This document shows positions 27,596 through 35,338 of a stretch of DNA of 46,845 nt, one piece after another. Position 1 is the first letter of the stretch; each line of letters opens with the position of its first letter. The position numbers and the translations under genes are program-made. The stretch is from contig JAANXA010000031.1 in the NCBI GenBank assembly GCA_018263505.1, forward strand, positions 1-46,845. Direction: 5' to 3'. The notes beneath the pieces are model-generated. The model made no database searches. It saw only the letters and a program-made list of their open reading frames with translations, and was not told where the DNA came from. The DNA is from Candidatus Nitrosopumilus sp. (GTDB lineage Archaea; Thermoproteota; Nitrososphaeria; Nitrososphaerales; Nitrosopumilaceae).

Positions 27596-28309
27596 TTAAG
27601 GTGCACCTATGAATTTGTGTAGTTGGGGAACTACTTTGACATCTATGTAATGAGGATATACAATATCATATAATTCTAATAGAAGATCTAATGATGGTTC
27701 TGAAACACCATAACTTGGTTGAATGATAAATCCATCAATATTATTTTTAGATATTAAAGTGAAAATTTGGTTTGTAAGTTCTTGAAATTCATTTGGTTTT
27801 GTTTTGGAGCTAACTACAATTTTGATAAAAGTTGTTTTCTTTGATTTTACAGATGACTCAAGGCATTTCAGAGTATGATCAATAAATTTTTCATAGTGAT
27901 TAGAATCTACAAAATTTGAATCCTTTGTTTTAAATTCAATTTTAATAATATCAATAAATGGTAAAACGTGATTAAATCTATCAATATCAAAACATGATGA
28001 TTCAAGATATGTTGGAATTTTTTTCTCTTGAATATGTTTTGCAAGTAATGCAACTGCTTGATGTTGAATTAAAGGGTCTCCTCCTGTAAAATTTACTTTG
28101 TATGTTTGTTCTTTTAGATTAGAATCAATTAATTGATTTGCGTTTTCTATTGTATATTCTGTTCCAGAATCAAGTGGAAGTGATTCTTTAGTATCACAAT
28201 AAAAACAAGTAAACGGACATCCTGCTAACCTAACAAAAAGAGTTTTTGTTCCATAAAGAATTCCTTCTCCTTCAACTGATGTAAATATTTCAAATAATCT
28301 TACTTTCAA
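27596..28309 (-). CDS. queE: 7-carboxy-7-deazaguanine synthase (QueE), radical SAM
   Basis: Radical SAM enzyme making 7-carboxy-7-deazaguanine. The N-terminal FEIFTSVEGEGILYGTKTLF is the QueE signature, and the cluster motif Cys31-x3-Cys35-x2-Cys38 is in GCPFTCFYCDTKES. The core contains VNFTGGDPLIQ (glycine-rich SAM contact). The length (237 aa) is normal. It lies upstream of folE on the same strand, about 1 kb from queC. QueD, the intermediate step, is not in this window. Confidence 0.95.
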   Translation of the reverse strand: MKVRLFEIFTSVEGEGILYGTKTLFVRLAGCPFTCFYCDTKESLPLDSGTEYTIENANQLIDSNLKEQTYKVNFTGGDPLIQHQAVALLAKHIQEKKIPTYLESSCFDIDRFNHVLPFIDIIKIEFKTKDSNFVDSNHYEKFIDHTLKCLESSVKSKKTTFIKIVVSSKTKPNEFQELTNQIFTLISKNNIDGFIIQPSYGVSEPSLDLLLELYDIVYPHYIDVKVVPQLHKFIGAP

Positions 28310-28350
28310 GTGATAACCTTAATTTTTTTCATTATTTATTCAATGAGTTT

Positions 28351-28545
28351 CTAATGCATTACAGGTTCTTTTGAATAGAACAATCCTGAAATAAAGAACA
28401 CTACGCCTAAAATTCCAATAGTGCTGCCAACCAATTCTATTTGATTTTGTAAATTTCCTTCAACTGGTGCCCATAGCCATGCCATTAAAGCGCCAACTAC
28501 TATCATTGGAATTCCTACCCCAACTGTGATTGCTTTAGATGCCAA
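28351..28545 (-). CDS. Small two-TM membrane protein
   Basis: 64 residues, with hydrophobic segments at about 5-25 (TVGVGIPMIVVGALMAWLW) and 39-58 (VGSTIGILGVVFFISGLFY), separated by a short loop; ATG start. No conserved motif recognised. It is upstream of queE by 41 bp on the same strand and downstream of the exported coiled-coil gene. Confidence 0.65.
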   Translation of the reverse strand: MASKAITVGVGIPMIVVGALMAWLWAPVEGNLQNQIELVGSTIGILGVVFFISGLFYSKEPVMH

Positions 28546-28586
28546 TGATCAAATTGCTTAGAAAATGTATATGAAGCTTATGTTAT

Positions 28587-29393
28587 CTAATTAACAGAAA
28601 GTTCTACATCTTTCAACAATTTATTTAATTCATGAAAAACTATTTTTGCATTATTAATCTGGTTTTCTGAGATTAAATATCTAATTTCTTTTATTAATTC
28701 ATGAGCTTTATCAATTTGGGTTTTAGTAGCACCAGATTCTAATGCTTTATCTAATTTTTTCTCAATAGAAATTAGTTGTTTATTTACAAATTGTTTAATT
28801 CTATCTGATGTTTCATGTGAAGGAGAATCACGAATATTTTTCTCAATAGAAGTAATTAGACGTTTTAACTGATCAATTGTATCAGAAGGATTACCAATAC
28901 CATGATTGATTTGATTTCTTACTTCTTGAATTAAATCATTAACTTCTCTAAAATCTACTTTAGTGTCATGTTTTTTAGAAATAATTTTTAAAGTTTTGAT
29001 ATATTTTTCTAACCTATCAAGCTGACTTGAAAAATCTACATCAGATGTATTAGTTGATTTTGTCATTGAAGTTGATTTTGAGATTATTTTAGAAATTTCT
29101 TTAAATGATTTCATAGCTGTAAGGAAATCTTTTTTTGCTTGTTTTACATCATCAGGTAAAGAATTCCTTAATGATTTTACAGATTGATGACCTTTATCAT
29201 ATAATAATTGAATTTCAACAGGAGATGAATTATTAAAAATTTCATTTAATTGATTTTGAATTTGTTTGTCAGCTTGAGTAGCAATTTGTAATAAAATATC
29301 AGGATCATTTTGTGCATATGCGTCACTAACTAATGATGTAGATGTTATTCCAAAAACTAGTACAAATATTGTTAAAAATACTGATGAATTCAT
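28587..29393 (-). CDS. Exported helical (coiled-coil) protein of unknown function
   Basis: The first 27 residues are a signal peptide (FLTIFVLVFGITSTSLVSDAYA, cleavage likely AYA-QN). The mature 240 residues are almost entirely helical, with Leu/Ile/Lys/Glu heptad-like patterns such as QLDRLEKYIKTLKIISKKHD and repeated KxLDKAL/KAHELIKEI elements. It ends without a transmembrane anchor. The ATG overlaps the stop of the upstream membrane regulator by 4 bp, so it is the third gene of the unit with the two winged-helix proteins and may be the target or effector of that regulator. Confidence 0.78.
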   Translation of the reverse strand: MNSSVFLTIFVLVFGITSTSLVSDAYAQNDPDILLQIATQADKQIQNQLNEIFNNSSPVEIQLLYDKGHQSVKSLRNSLPDDVKQAKKDFLTAMKSFKEISKIISKSTSMTKSTNTSDVDFSSQLDRLEKYIKTLKIISKKHDTKVDFREVNDLIQEVRNQINHGIGNPSDTIDQLKRLITSIEKNIRDSPSHETSDRIKQFVNKQLISIEKKLDKALESGATKTQIDKAHELIKEIRYLISENQINNAKIVFHELNKLLKDVELSVN

Positions 29394-30421
29394 TCTTTTT
29401 CCTCAATATTTTTTCGTAATTTTACCAGGTTTTGCAGATCTTTCTTTTCAATTTCTATTATTCCATTACGTTCTAGTCTTTTTACTGCACGCCACATTGT
29501 AGTTCTAGGTTGTAAGAATTTTTTTCGTAATTCACTTTCAAAAACTTGGCCTCCATTATTAGAAATAAATTTCACTATTTCTTTATCATCTTCACGGATA
29601 TCAGGTTTTAATTTAAAAATTGTTTCAATATCAATAATTTTATTTTTTTGTATATAATCAATTGATTTTGTTTCTTGGATAGATTTTATAGTTTTTTGTT
29701 TTGTTTTGAAAATTACTACTATTATAACAATGATAGTTGTAACTCCACCTATAATAGTGTAAAATACATAATCAAGATTTGGAGATATATCAACTTGTTC
29801 TATAGGTTCAGGAATATTATATACACTAAAAAGATAATTGATTTCGGTTTCACCGCTGGGTAAAGTTAATTGGTTTTGTTCATTAATTAATTGCATATCA
29901 ATAGGAAGATTTGTCATTCCAACAATTACTGAATTTTTTGGTAAAAGTAATGTAAAATCATATGTAGAATCTAAATTAAATGTCCATACTTTACTTTGTT
30001 TAGACACTAAATCGTGGGTATCATAATCAACAAAAATTTTAGATGATCCAAATGTTGTGATTATTGCAGAATCATCTATCACATCAATGTCAAGCAAAAA
30101 TTCATTTTCATCTACAGCTACTAAATTATCAATTGTACTTCCAAATAATTTAAGTTCATAATTATTTGCTAGTGGATTAATATCAATTTGTGTAGAAACG
30201 TGAACAGAGCCATCTGGATAAATAATAAGATCTAGTGTTCTAGGTGAACCAAAAGAGGGTTGAATAGGTATCATCACAGCTACAATAATTATACTAACTA
30301 CCAAAAGAGATACTTTGACCATTGTATCAAGAATACCATAATTCCTTACAAAAAGCATTCCATCTTCTTCAAGAAACTCTTTTCCATGAATTGGTATGAT
30401 ATTAGGAAACATTTGGATCAA
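29390..30421 (-). CDS. Membrane-bound regulator: extracytoplasmic domain, TM and cytoplasmic winged helix
   Basis: 343 residues when read from TTG 30421; an internal ATG at 30322 would remove 33 residues and give a protein beginning at the first membrane segment. TM1 is about 34-52 (VSLLVVSIIIVAVMI), followed by about 160 beta-rich residues, a second TM at 217-238 (YTIIGGVTTIIVIIVVIF) and a cytoplasmic tail. Residues 275-335 form a winged helix-turn-helix (DKEIVKFISNNGGQ, ELRKKFLQPRTTMWRAVKRLERNGIIE split by the wing). This layout suggests an outside signal controlling DNA binding. TTGA overlaps the upstream regulator stop. Confidence 0.8.
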   Translation of the reverse strand: MIQMFPNIIPIHGKEFLEEDGMLFVRNYGILDTMVKVSLLVVSIIIVAVMIPIQPSFGSPRTLDLIIYPDGSVHVSTQIDINPLANNYELKLFGSTIDNLVAVDENEFLLDIDVIDDSAIITTFGSSKIFVDYDTHDLVSKQSKVWTFNLDSTYDFTLLLPKNSVIVGMTNLPIDMQLINEQNQLTLPSGETEINYLFSVYNIPEPIEQVDISPNLDYVFYTIIGGVTTIIVIIVVIFKTKQKTIKSIQETKSIDYIQKNKIIDIETIFKLKPDIREDDKEIVKFISNNGGQVFESELRKKFLQPRTTMWRAVKRLERNGIIEIEKKDLQNLVKLRKNIEEKE

Positions 30422-30705
30422 TACCTTAGATTCATGCTCTCTACTAGACCTTGAAATCTCTTAAATTCTTGAAAGAAGTGTAGTCCTTTTTCAGTAATTT
30501 GAAAGACTCTATTCCTATCATTTTTGATTGAATCTACTAAGCCTGCGTCTACTAGTTTCTCACATTTGTCTAATACTGCATAGTGAGAAAGATTAGCCTT
30601 TCGAGATATTGCAGATACTATGATACCATCACGACCACCATCAGCAGTAACATTTAGGATATCACCCATAATGCCCATTTCGGACCTGTATTGTTGTTTT
30701 GACAT
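30418..30705 (-). CDS. Winged-helix transcriptional regulator (HTH_45-like, 95 aa)
   Basis: Small DNA-binding protein: IVSAISRKANLSHYAVLDKCEKL is a helix-turn-helix, and KNDRNRVFQITEKGLHFFQEF is the wing plus C-terminal helix, typical of small archaeal winged-helix regulators such as the PF14947 type. It is the first gene of a three-gene unit (30705-28587) in which each stop overlaps the next start. Upstream lies an exact repeat (30754-30775) that may be its binding site, and a TATA-like CATAAACT around 30727-30734 would give a leaderless mRNA. Confidence 0.88.
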   Translation of the reverse strand: MSKQQYRSEMGIMGDILNVTADGGRDGIIVSAISRKANLSHYAVLDKCEKLVDAGLVDSIKNDRNRVFQITEKGLHFFQEFKRFQGLVESMNLRY

Positions 30706-30742
30706 GCCATAGTATAGAATTGACTAGTTTATGAGGAATATT

Positions 30743-30784
30743 TTGAAACTTCATAGCGGAACATCTAGCGGAACAGTGTTTCAA
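30743..30784. promoter_or_regulatory. Direct-repeat operator within an inverted repeat, upstream of the regulator unit
   Basis: TAGCGGAACA occurs twice, exactly, at 30754-30763 and 30766-30775, separated by TC, giving a 12-bp spacing (about one helical turn). Flanking them is the inverted repeat TTGAAAC (30743-30749) and GTTTCAA (30778-30784). It lies about 50-70 bp upstream of the regulator start and just upstream of its TATA-like element, the location of an activator or autoregulatory site. Binding protein is unknown; the neighbouring winged-helix protein is the obvious candidate. Confidence 0.5.
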
Positions 30785-30999
30785 TAAGAAAAAAAGTGGA
30801 AAAATCATGAAAATTGATGCGGGGTAGGATGAAAAAAGATATTATTTGAAATCGGTACAAAAATTAAGTTCAAACAAAATACCAATACAATTAGTAAAAA
30901 ATCAGTTATTTTAACAAATTATTGACTAAAATCATTCACAAGGTCAGTTTTGAGATTCATAGTAACTTTTTATTCTTACTTAATTAAGATAATCATAAA
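30785..30999. other. Intergenic region upstream of coiled-coil gene
   Basis: About 215 bp with no recognisable RNA or ORF. It is AT-rich; a TATA-like TTTTTATT at 30967-30974 lies about 26-33 bp before the ATG at 31000, consistent with a leaderless transcript of the coiled-coil gene. Confidence 0.4.
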
Positions 31000-31470
31000 A
31001 TGTTTGATAAATTCAAAAAAAATGAAGGGGAAATGGTTGAAGAAAAAAGAGAAGAAAATTCTGTTATTGAAAAAGAGGTAGAAACTGTAATTGAATCCAC
31101 CAGTCAAATTGGAATTGGAGAATTAATGGGAAAACGTGCAAAGTTAGAAGATGCGATAGATTATGTTGGATTAATGATTAAAAATCTTAAAGAAAAAAGA
31201 ACTTTACTTGAAAAAGATATTGAAGAAGAATCAGTAGATATTAAAAATCTTAAAGAAAAGCTTCAAAAGGTTAGTGAGTATATTGATGAAGAAAATAAAG
31301 GAATAGAAGAATTAGCATATAAAAGAAAACAAGTTGAGACAGAAGCTGATGAGGCTAGTCAAATAATTAATAATTTAAGAGAAAAACTTTCAGGTGTTGA
31401 TAAAATTATTGAAGAAGAAGGAAGTAGAATAAAAAAAGTTAAGGAATCAAGAGATACTATAGAAGGATAA
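31000..31470 (+). CDS. Coiled-coil protein with 21-22 residue repeats
   Basis: 156 residues, no membrane segment, highly charged. From about residue 55 onward it consists of repeated units of 21-22 residues: IKNLKEKRTLLEKDI, IKNLKEKLQKVSEYI, IEELAYKRKQVETEA, IINNLREKLSGVDKI, IKKVKESRD, a continuous coiled coil. The first two units share an exact 20-bp DNA match (31177 and 31240, 63 bp apart). It converges with the second CdvB paralogue, with only 10 bp between stops. Function unknown; an association with CdvB filaments would be a guess based on proximity only. Confidence 0.78.
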   Translation: MFDKFKKNEGEMVEEKREENSVIEKEVETVIESTSQIGIGELMGKRAKLEDAIDYVGLMIKNLKEKRTLLEKDIEEESVDIKNLKEKLQKVSEYIDEENKGIEELAYKRKQVETEADEASQIINNLREKLSGVDKIIEEEGSRIKKVKESRDTIEG

Positions 31471-31480
31471 AAATTTAGAA

Positions 31481-32119
31481 TTAAAGAAATTTTGTAGTTG
31501 TTTCTTGATTATTAGATGGTACAGAAGGAAACATTTGGTTTGTAGAACTTTCAGCTACTGCTGCTGCTTCTTTAAGAATATTTTCAGATTCAGCATTGGT
31601 AGTTTCATCCATTCCAAATGCAGCATCACCTGAAAAACTTTCTGTCATAAATCCACCAAGCATTTCTGCCATCTGTCCTATTTCTTGTTCTGCACCTGGC
31701 ATAACTTTTCCTAGAGATGATTTCAGATTTTTCATTAATCCCATTGTTGGCATGATAGCTACTACAGTATCTCCAAGATCACTAAATGTTCTTAATCTTA
31801 ATTCAATTTGTTCTAATGCAATTCTAGCACTACTCATTATTTTTGTGACTTTTCTAACTTCAGCTAATTCATTTCCTAAAACTTTGCTTGTATGGGTATC
31901 GTGATTTTGTGTTGCATCAACTATTCTTTGGAATAATTTTGCATCACGTTCTTTTAAACTAGAAAGTAATGTATCTAATTTCTTAATTTGTAATTGTAAT
32001 TTTTTTATTCCAGATTCAACTCTTGGTTTAAGAGCACCTTTAGGCTTGATTGTATCATTAATTTTATCAGAAATTCCTGGTTTTGTTTGTTTAATCCATT
32101 TATCATGAAGACTAGGCAT
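31481..32119 (-). CDS. cdvB: ESCRT-III-like CdvB paralogue (second of two in the window)
   Basis: 212 residues, clearly paralogous to the protein at 8018-8668: shared KPxGALKPR, LKERDAKLFQR, NELAEVRKVTK, AIxPxM, LKSSLG, and C-terminal FPSVPS. It has the same length and short polar tail. Codon usage is more AT-rich than in the first copy, so the two probably diverged long ago and are not a recent duplication. The role should be in membrane remodelling; which copy works in division is unclear. Confidence 0.92.
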   Translation of the reverse strand: MPSLHDKWIKQTKPGISDKINDTIKPKGALKPRVESGIKKLQLQIKKLDTLLSSLKERDAKLFQRIVDATQNHDTHTSKVLGNELAEVRKVTKIMSSARIALEQIELRLRTFSDLGDTVVAIMPTMGLMKNLKSSLGKVMPGAEQEIGQMAEMLGGFMTESFSGDAAFGMDETTNAESENILKEAAAVAESSTNQMFPSVPSNNQETTTKFL

Positions 32120-32282
32120 AATCTATTTTTAAGAAAATCTAATTAATTTAAAATGTGAAAAATGCTTTACTGAACGTTCAATTAAATTAACAAGATATTA
32201 CAAAAAAATATTTGTGTTTATTAATATTTAATTTTAAACCGATTAAAAATTTATTTTAATAACAAAATTACAATTTCATTTT

Positions 32283-32714
32283 ATGAATAAAAAAATTTTT
32301 GTTGTTCTCATTATAATTACGATAGCAATTTTTGTGATAAATTTTTCATCAGATACACCTAAAGAAGGAGAAAATACTGTATTTCACGTAACACTTGCAA
32401 ATCCTGAGTTATATTCAGATGGAGTGTATACAAATACATTTCATATTGACAAAGGTGAGTATTCTTTTAGATTTGTTCCAAATGGAAGTAGTCCTAAAAA
32501 TTTATCCATAACTTTAAACGGAGAAAACTTTGATTTATCTGAAAATTTTAAGCTTGAAAATACTAAACATCAAACTGGAATTTCTGAATATTTTACTTGG
32601 AATTATCAAGGAAATAATACATTATCAATTTTAGAAAATCAAGAAATTTTGATTATAATTAATCCAAACGGAAATACGATGGGTTCAGTATCGGTAAGCA
32701 TTGTAGGAAATTAA
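32283..32714 (+). CDS. Small secreted or membrane-anchored protein
   Basis: 143 residues with an N-terminal hydrophobic segment (IFVVLIIITIAIFVINF, about 5-21) that lacks an obvious signal peptidase site, so it may stay as an anchor. The rest is beta-rich (TFHIDKGEYSFRFVPNG, ILIIINPNG), resembling a small Ig-like or cupredoxin-like fold, without copper ligands. The ATG follows an AT-rich leader. No family recognised. Confidence 0.7.
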   Translation: MNKKIFVVLIIITIAIFVINFSSDTPKEGENTVFHVTLANPELYSDGVYTNTFHIDKGEYSFRFVPNGSSPKNLSITLNGENFDLSENFKLENTKHQTGISEYFTWNYQGNNTLSILENQEILIIINPNGNTMGSVSVSIVGN

Positions 32715-32977
32715 GGATGTAATCACCTTTAAACTATAAAATACTGAAAGATTTCTCTCTCATGATCAATTCTCTGGTATGTGATTACCTTTGTTATTAC
32801 ATACAATTACACAGTATTAGTAGATAGAAATTATATTGTTTGGCATTAGTTTTTGTGAAAACTTTAACAATTTAATATTTTTATTTAAATTTTAGAAAAT
32901 ATTACGAATTTTTTAAAATATTTTATAATAAAAAATTATAATCGATCTATAAATTACGAATTTTTGTGTGAAATGTA
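32715..32977. other. Intergenic region with 8-bp inverted repeat
   Basis: 263 bp, very AT-rich, between the small anchored protein and the second SDR gene. GTAATCAC (32719-32726) and GTGATTAC (32781-32788) are perfect inverted arms, 54 bases apart; the distance makes a stable hairpin doubtful, so they may be paired operator half-sites or chance. No ORF of plausible quality is visible. Confidence 0.35.
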
Positions 32978-33721
32978 TTGAAATTATCTGGAAAAATTGC
33001 GTTAATTACTGGTGGGAGTAGAGGAATTGGTCTTGCTACTGCAAAAATTTTATCAGAAAATGGAGCCAAAGTGGTAATTACTGGAAAAAATAAAGAACGA
33101 TTAGAAAAGGCAACATTGGAAATTTCTAATTCAATTGGAGTAATGGGTGATATTAGAAATACACAAGATGTAAAAAATGTTGTAAGTAAAACTATTGAAA
33201 AATATGGAAGAATAGATATTCTTGTAAATAATGCAGGAGTTTTTCCAAAAATTAAACAATTACATGAGATTAAAGATGAAGAGTGGAATGAAATTTTAGA
33301 CGTTAATTTAACCGGACAATTTAGGTTTACTAGAGAAGTAATCCCTTATTTACAAAAAACGTCTGGTTCGATAATAAATATTTCATCAGACGCGGGACTA
33401 AAAGCATATCAAGGATTTAATGCAGATGCATATTCTGCTTCTAAAGCTGCATTGATTGTTTTAACAAAATGTTGGGCACTTGAATATTCTAAAGATAGGA
33501 TTAGAGTGAATTGTATTTGTCCAGGTGTTGTAGATACAGATATGACAAAACCATTTTTAAAAACTCAAAAAGATAAAGAATTCATGAATAATGAACATCC
33601 AATTGGAAGAATTGGACAACCTGAAGAAGTGGCCAAAGCTATAATGTATTTTGCATCAGATGATGCTTCATGGATTACTGGTGCTGTATTAGCCGTTGAT
33701 GGGGGGGAATCATTGAAATGA
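32978..33721 (+). CDS. Short-chain dehydrogenase/reductase (FabG-like SDR)
   Basis: 247 residues with the classical SDR signatures: TGGSRGIG (about 10-17), NNAGVFPK, IINISSDAG with the catalytic serine, YSASKAALIVLTK with the YxxxK pair, and C-terminal WITGAVLAVDGGESL. The last motif is typical of FabG/glucose-dehydrogenase-like SDRs. Start is TTG at 32978. The substrate is unknown. The gene lies 40 bp before a small membrane protein and may be co-transcribed with cysQ further down. Confidence 0.93.
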   Translation: MKLSGKIALITGGSRGIGLATAKILSENGAKVVITGKNKERLEKATLEISNSIGVMGDIRNTQDVKNVVSKTIEKYGRIDILVNNAGVFPKIKQLHEIKDEEWNEILDVNLTGQFRFTREVIPYLQKTSGSIINISSDAGLKAYQGFNADAYSASKAALIVLTKCWALEYSKDRIRVNCICPGVVDTDMTKPFLKTQKDKEFMNNEHPIGRIGQPEEVAKAIMYFASDDASWITGAVLAVDGGESLK

Positions 33722-33761
33722 ATTCATATGAATTTAATACAACCTTAATCGTGAAAAAATT

Positions 33762-33968
33762 ATGAGGAGTAAAAAAGCCAAAGCTAAATTAATTATATTA
33801 TTAGGAGTAATTTGGATTATCATTTCATTACCTCTACCATGGATTATTAACAATCCACAAGTTTCAGAATCACAATTTAACATGGTTTTGTCAATTATAG
33901 GAGTAATGTCTATTCCATTTATTGTACTTGGGGTTGCATGGACATTAAAACCAGAATTAACTACATAG
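33762..33968 (+). CDS. Small two-TM membrane protein
   Basis: 68 residues; basic N-terminus RSKKAKAK followed by a hydrophobic segment (LIILLGVIWIIISLPLPWII) and a second one (VLSIIGVMSIPFIVLGVAW). ATG start, 10 bp before the CysQ-like gene. No family recognised. Confidence 0.65.
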   Translation: MRSKKAKAKLIILLGVIWIIISLPLPWIINNPQVSESQFNMVLSIIGVMSIPFIVLGVAWTLKPELTT

Positions 33969-33978
33969 AGAAATTTAA

Positions 33979-34794
33979 TTGAAAGAAATTCCTATTTTAG
34001 ATAAACTTCCAGAGTTAGATATTGCGATTAATGCTACAGTAAAAGCAGGAAATGCAATTTTGGATATTTATCAAGGAGAAATTAAGGAATTCACAAAACA
34101 AGATGATTCTCCAATTACAGAAGCAGATCTAAAAAGTAATGAAATTATCAAAGAAATTCTTTCACAAACAAAACACAAAATTTTATCTGAAGAAGATAAC
34201 GATGATAAAAGTAGATTATCAGAAGAAATAATTTGGATTGTAGATCCATTAGATGGTACTTCTGATTTTATTGATAAAACAGGTGAATTTACTATTATGA
34301 TTGCATTAATAAAAAATAAAAAACCAATTCTTGGTGTAATTGGTTGGCCTACTGAAAAAACATTATTTGTTGCACAAAAAAATGGTGGAGCTTTTAGATA
34401 TTCAAATGATGAATGGAGAAAAATTAGAGTGACTACAATATCAGAATTACCAAAATGTAAAACAGTAGGTTCAAGGCATCATTTATCAGACAAAGAAAAA
34501 TATTTCATTAAAAAATTGGGAATTGAAAATTTTACAAGTGTGGGTAGTTCTTTAAAAGTTGGAAAAATTGCATCAGGAGAAGCTGAAGCATACATCACAA
34601 CTACAAATAAAATGAAAGAATGGGATTCAGCTGCATCTTATTGTGTTATATCTGAAGCAGGAGGAAAAATGACAGATATGTTTGGAAATGATATTACATA
34701 TAATAATGAAAATGTTTTTCATCAAAATGGGATTTTAGTTACAAATAAAATTATTCATCAAACAATTGTTGATGAATTTAAAAAATTAGAGTAG
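33979..34794 (+). CDS. cysQ: Inositol monophosphatase-family phosphatase, CysQ-like
   Basis: Mg-dependent phosphatase of the IMPase/CysQ superfamily: SPITEADLKSN (about 37-47), the metal site WIVDPLDGTSDF, and EWDSAASYCVISEAGG near the C-terminus. CysQ enzymes hydrolyse adenosine 3',5'-bisphosphate, the by-product of PAPS use. The call as CysQ and not inositol phosphatase rests on the SPITEAD motif and on the adjacent cysC gene, with which it overlaps by 9 bp in convergent orientation. TTG start at 33979. Confidence 0.85.
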   Translation: MKEIPILDKLPELDIAINATVKAGNAILDIYQGEIKEFTKQDDSPITEADLKSNEIIKEILSQTKHKILSEEDNDDKSRLSEEIIWIVDPLDGTSDFIDKTGEFTIMIALIKNKKPILGVIGWPTEKTLFVAQKNGGAFRYSNDEWRKIRVTTISELPKCKTVGSRHHLSDKEKYFIKKLGIENFTSVGSSLKVGKIASGEAEAYITTTNKMKEWDSAASYCVISEAGGKMTDMFGNDITYNNENVFHQNGILVTNKIIHQTIVDEFKKLE

Positions 34795-35301
34795 GTTTCT
34801 TGATTTAAGAAATTCCTTTACTTTGTTTGCACTATCTGAAAGTGAATCATGTTCTGTATCAATTACTAAATCTGCTTTTTCTGGTGCTTCATAAGGATCA
34901 TCAATTCCTGTAAATCCTTTGATTTCACCTTTTCTAGCCTTAGCATACATTCCTTTAACATCTCTTTCCTCACATTTTTCAAGTGAACATTTCACATAGC
35001 ATTCTGCAAACTGATCTCCTGCATCAACAATTTCTCTAGCATTTTCTCTATTTTCAAGATATGGAGAAACTAGAGATACAGCGCTTGGAACACCATGTTT
35101 TAACAAAAGTTTGGCTAAATGAGCAACTTTTTTGTTGTGTTCATCACGACCTGCTTTTGAAAAATCTTTTGGAGAAAACCATTCTCTTAGTTCATCTCCA
35201 TCAAGCATTGCAAGATTAGGAATATCTTTTTGCAAATCTTTTACGATGGTAGTCTTACCTGAACAAGGAAGACCAGTCATCCAAAGAATGAAAGGTTTCA
35301 T
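34786..35301 (-). CDS. cysC: Adenylylsulfate kinase (APS kinase)
   Basis: Phosphorylates APS to PAPS. P-loop GLPCSGKT (10-17), the DGDELREWFS motif and VSLVSPYLENRENARE are present, followed by the lid region KGFTGIDDPYEAPEKADL. Length 171 aa is normal. With sat and cysH at 17-19 kb it makes PAPS available; the CysQ-like gene beside it would recycle the product. The 3' ends of the two genes overlap by 9 bp. Confidence 0.95.
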   Translation of the reverse strand: MKPFILWMTGLPCSGKTTIVKDLQKDIPNLAMLDGDELREWFSPKDFSKAGRDEHNKKVAHLAKLLLKHGVPSAVSLVSPYLENRENAREIVDAGDQFAECYVKCSLEKCEERDVKGMYAKARKGEIKGFTGIDDPYEAPEKADLVIDTEHDSLSDSANKVKEFLKSRNLL

Positions 35302-35338
35302 GAATAAAAATAACTTTACAACCCATAAAGAGCTTACG

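Noticed and set aside
32719-32788. Terminator or riboswitch hairpin from GTAATCAC/GTGATTAC
   Set aside because: Arms of 8 bp are 54 bases apart in very AT-rich DNA; a stable hairpin is doubtful, so it is recorded only as an inverted repeat.
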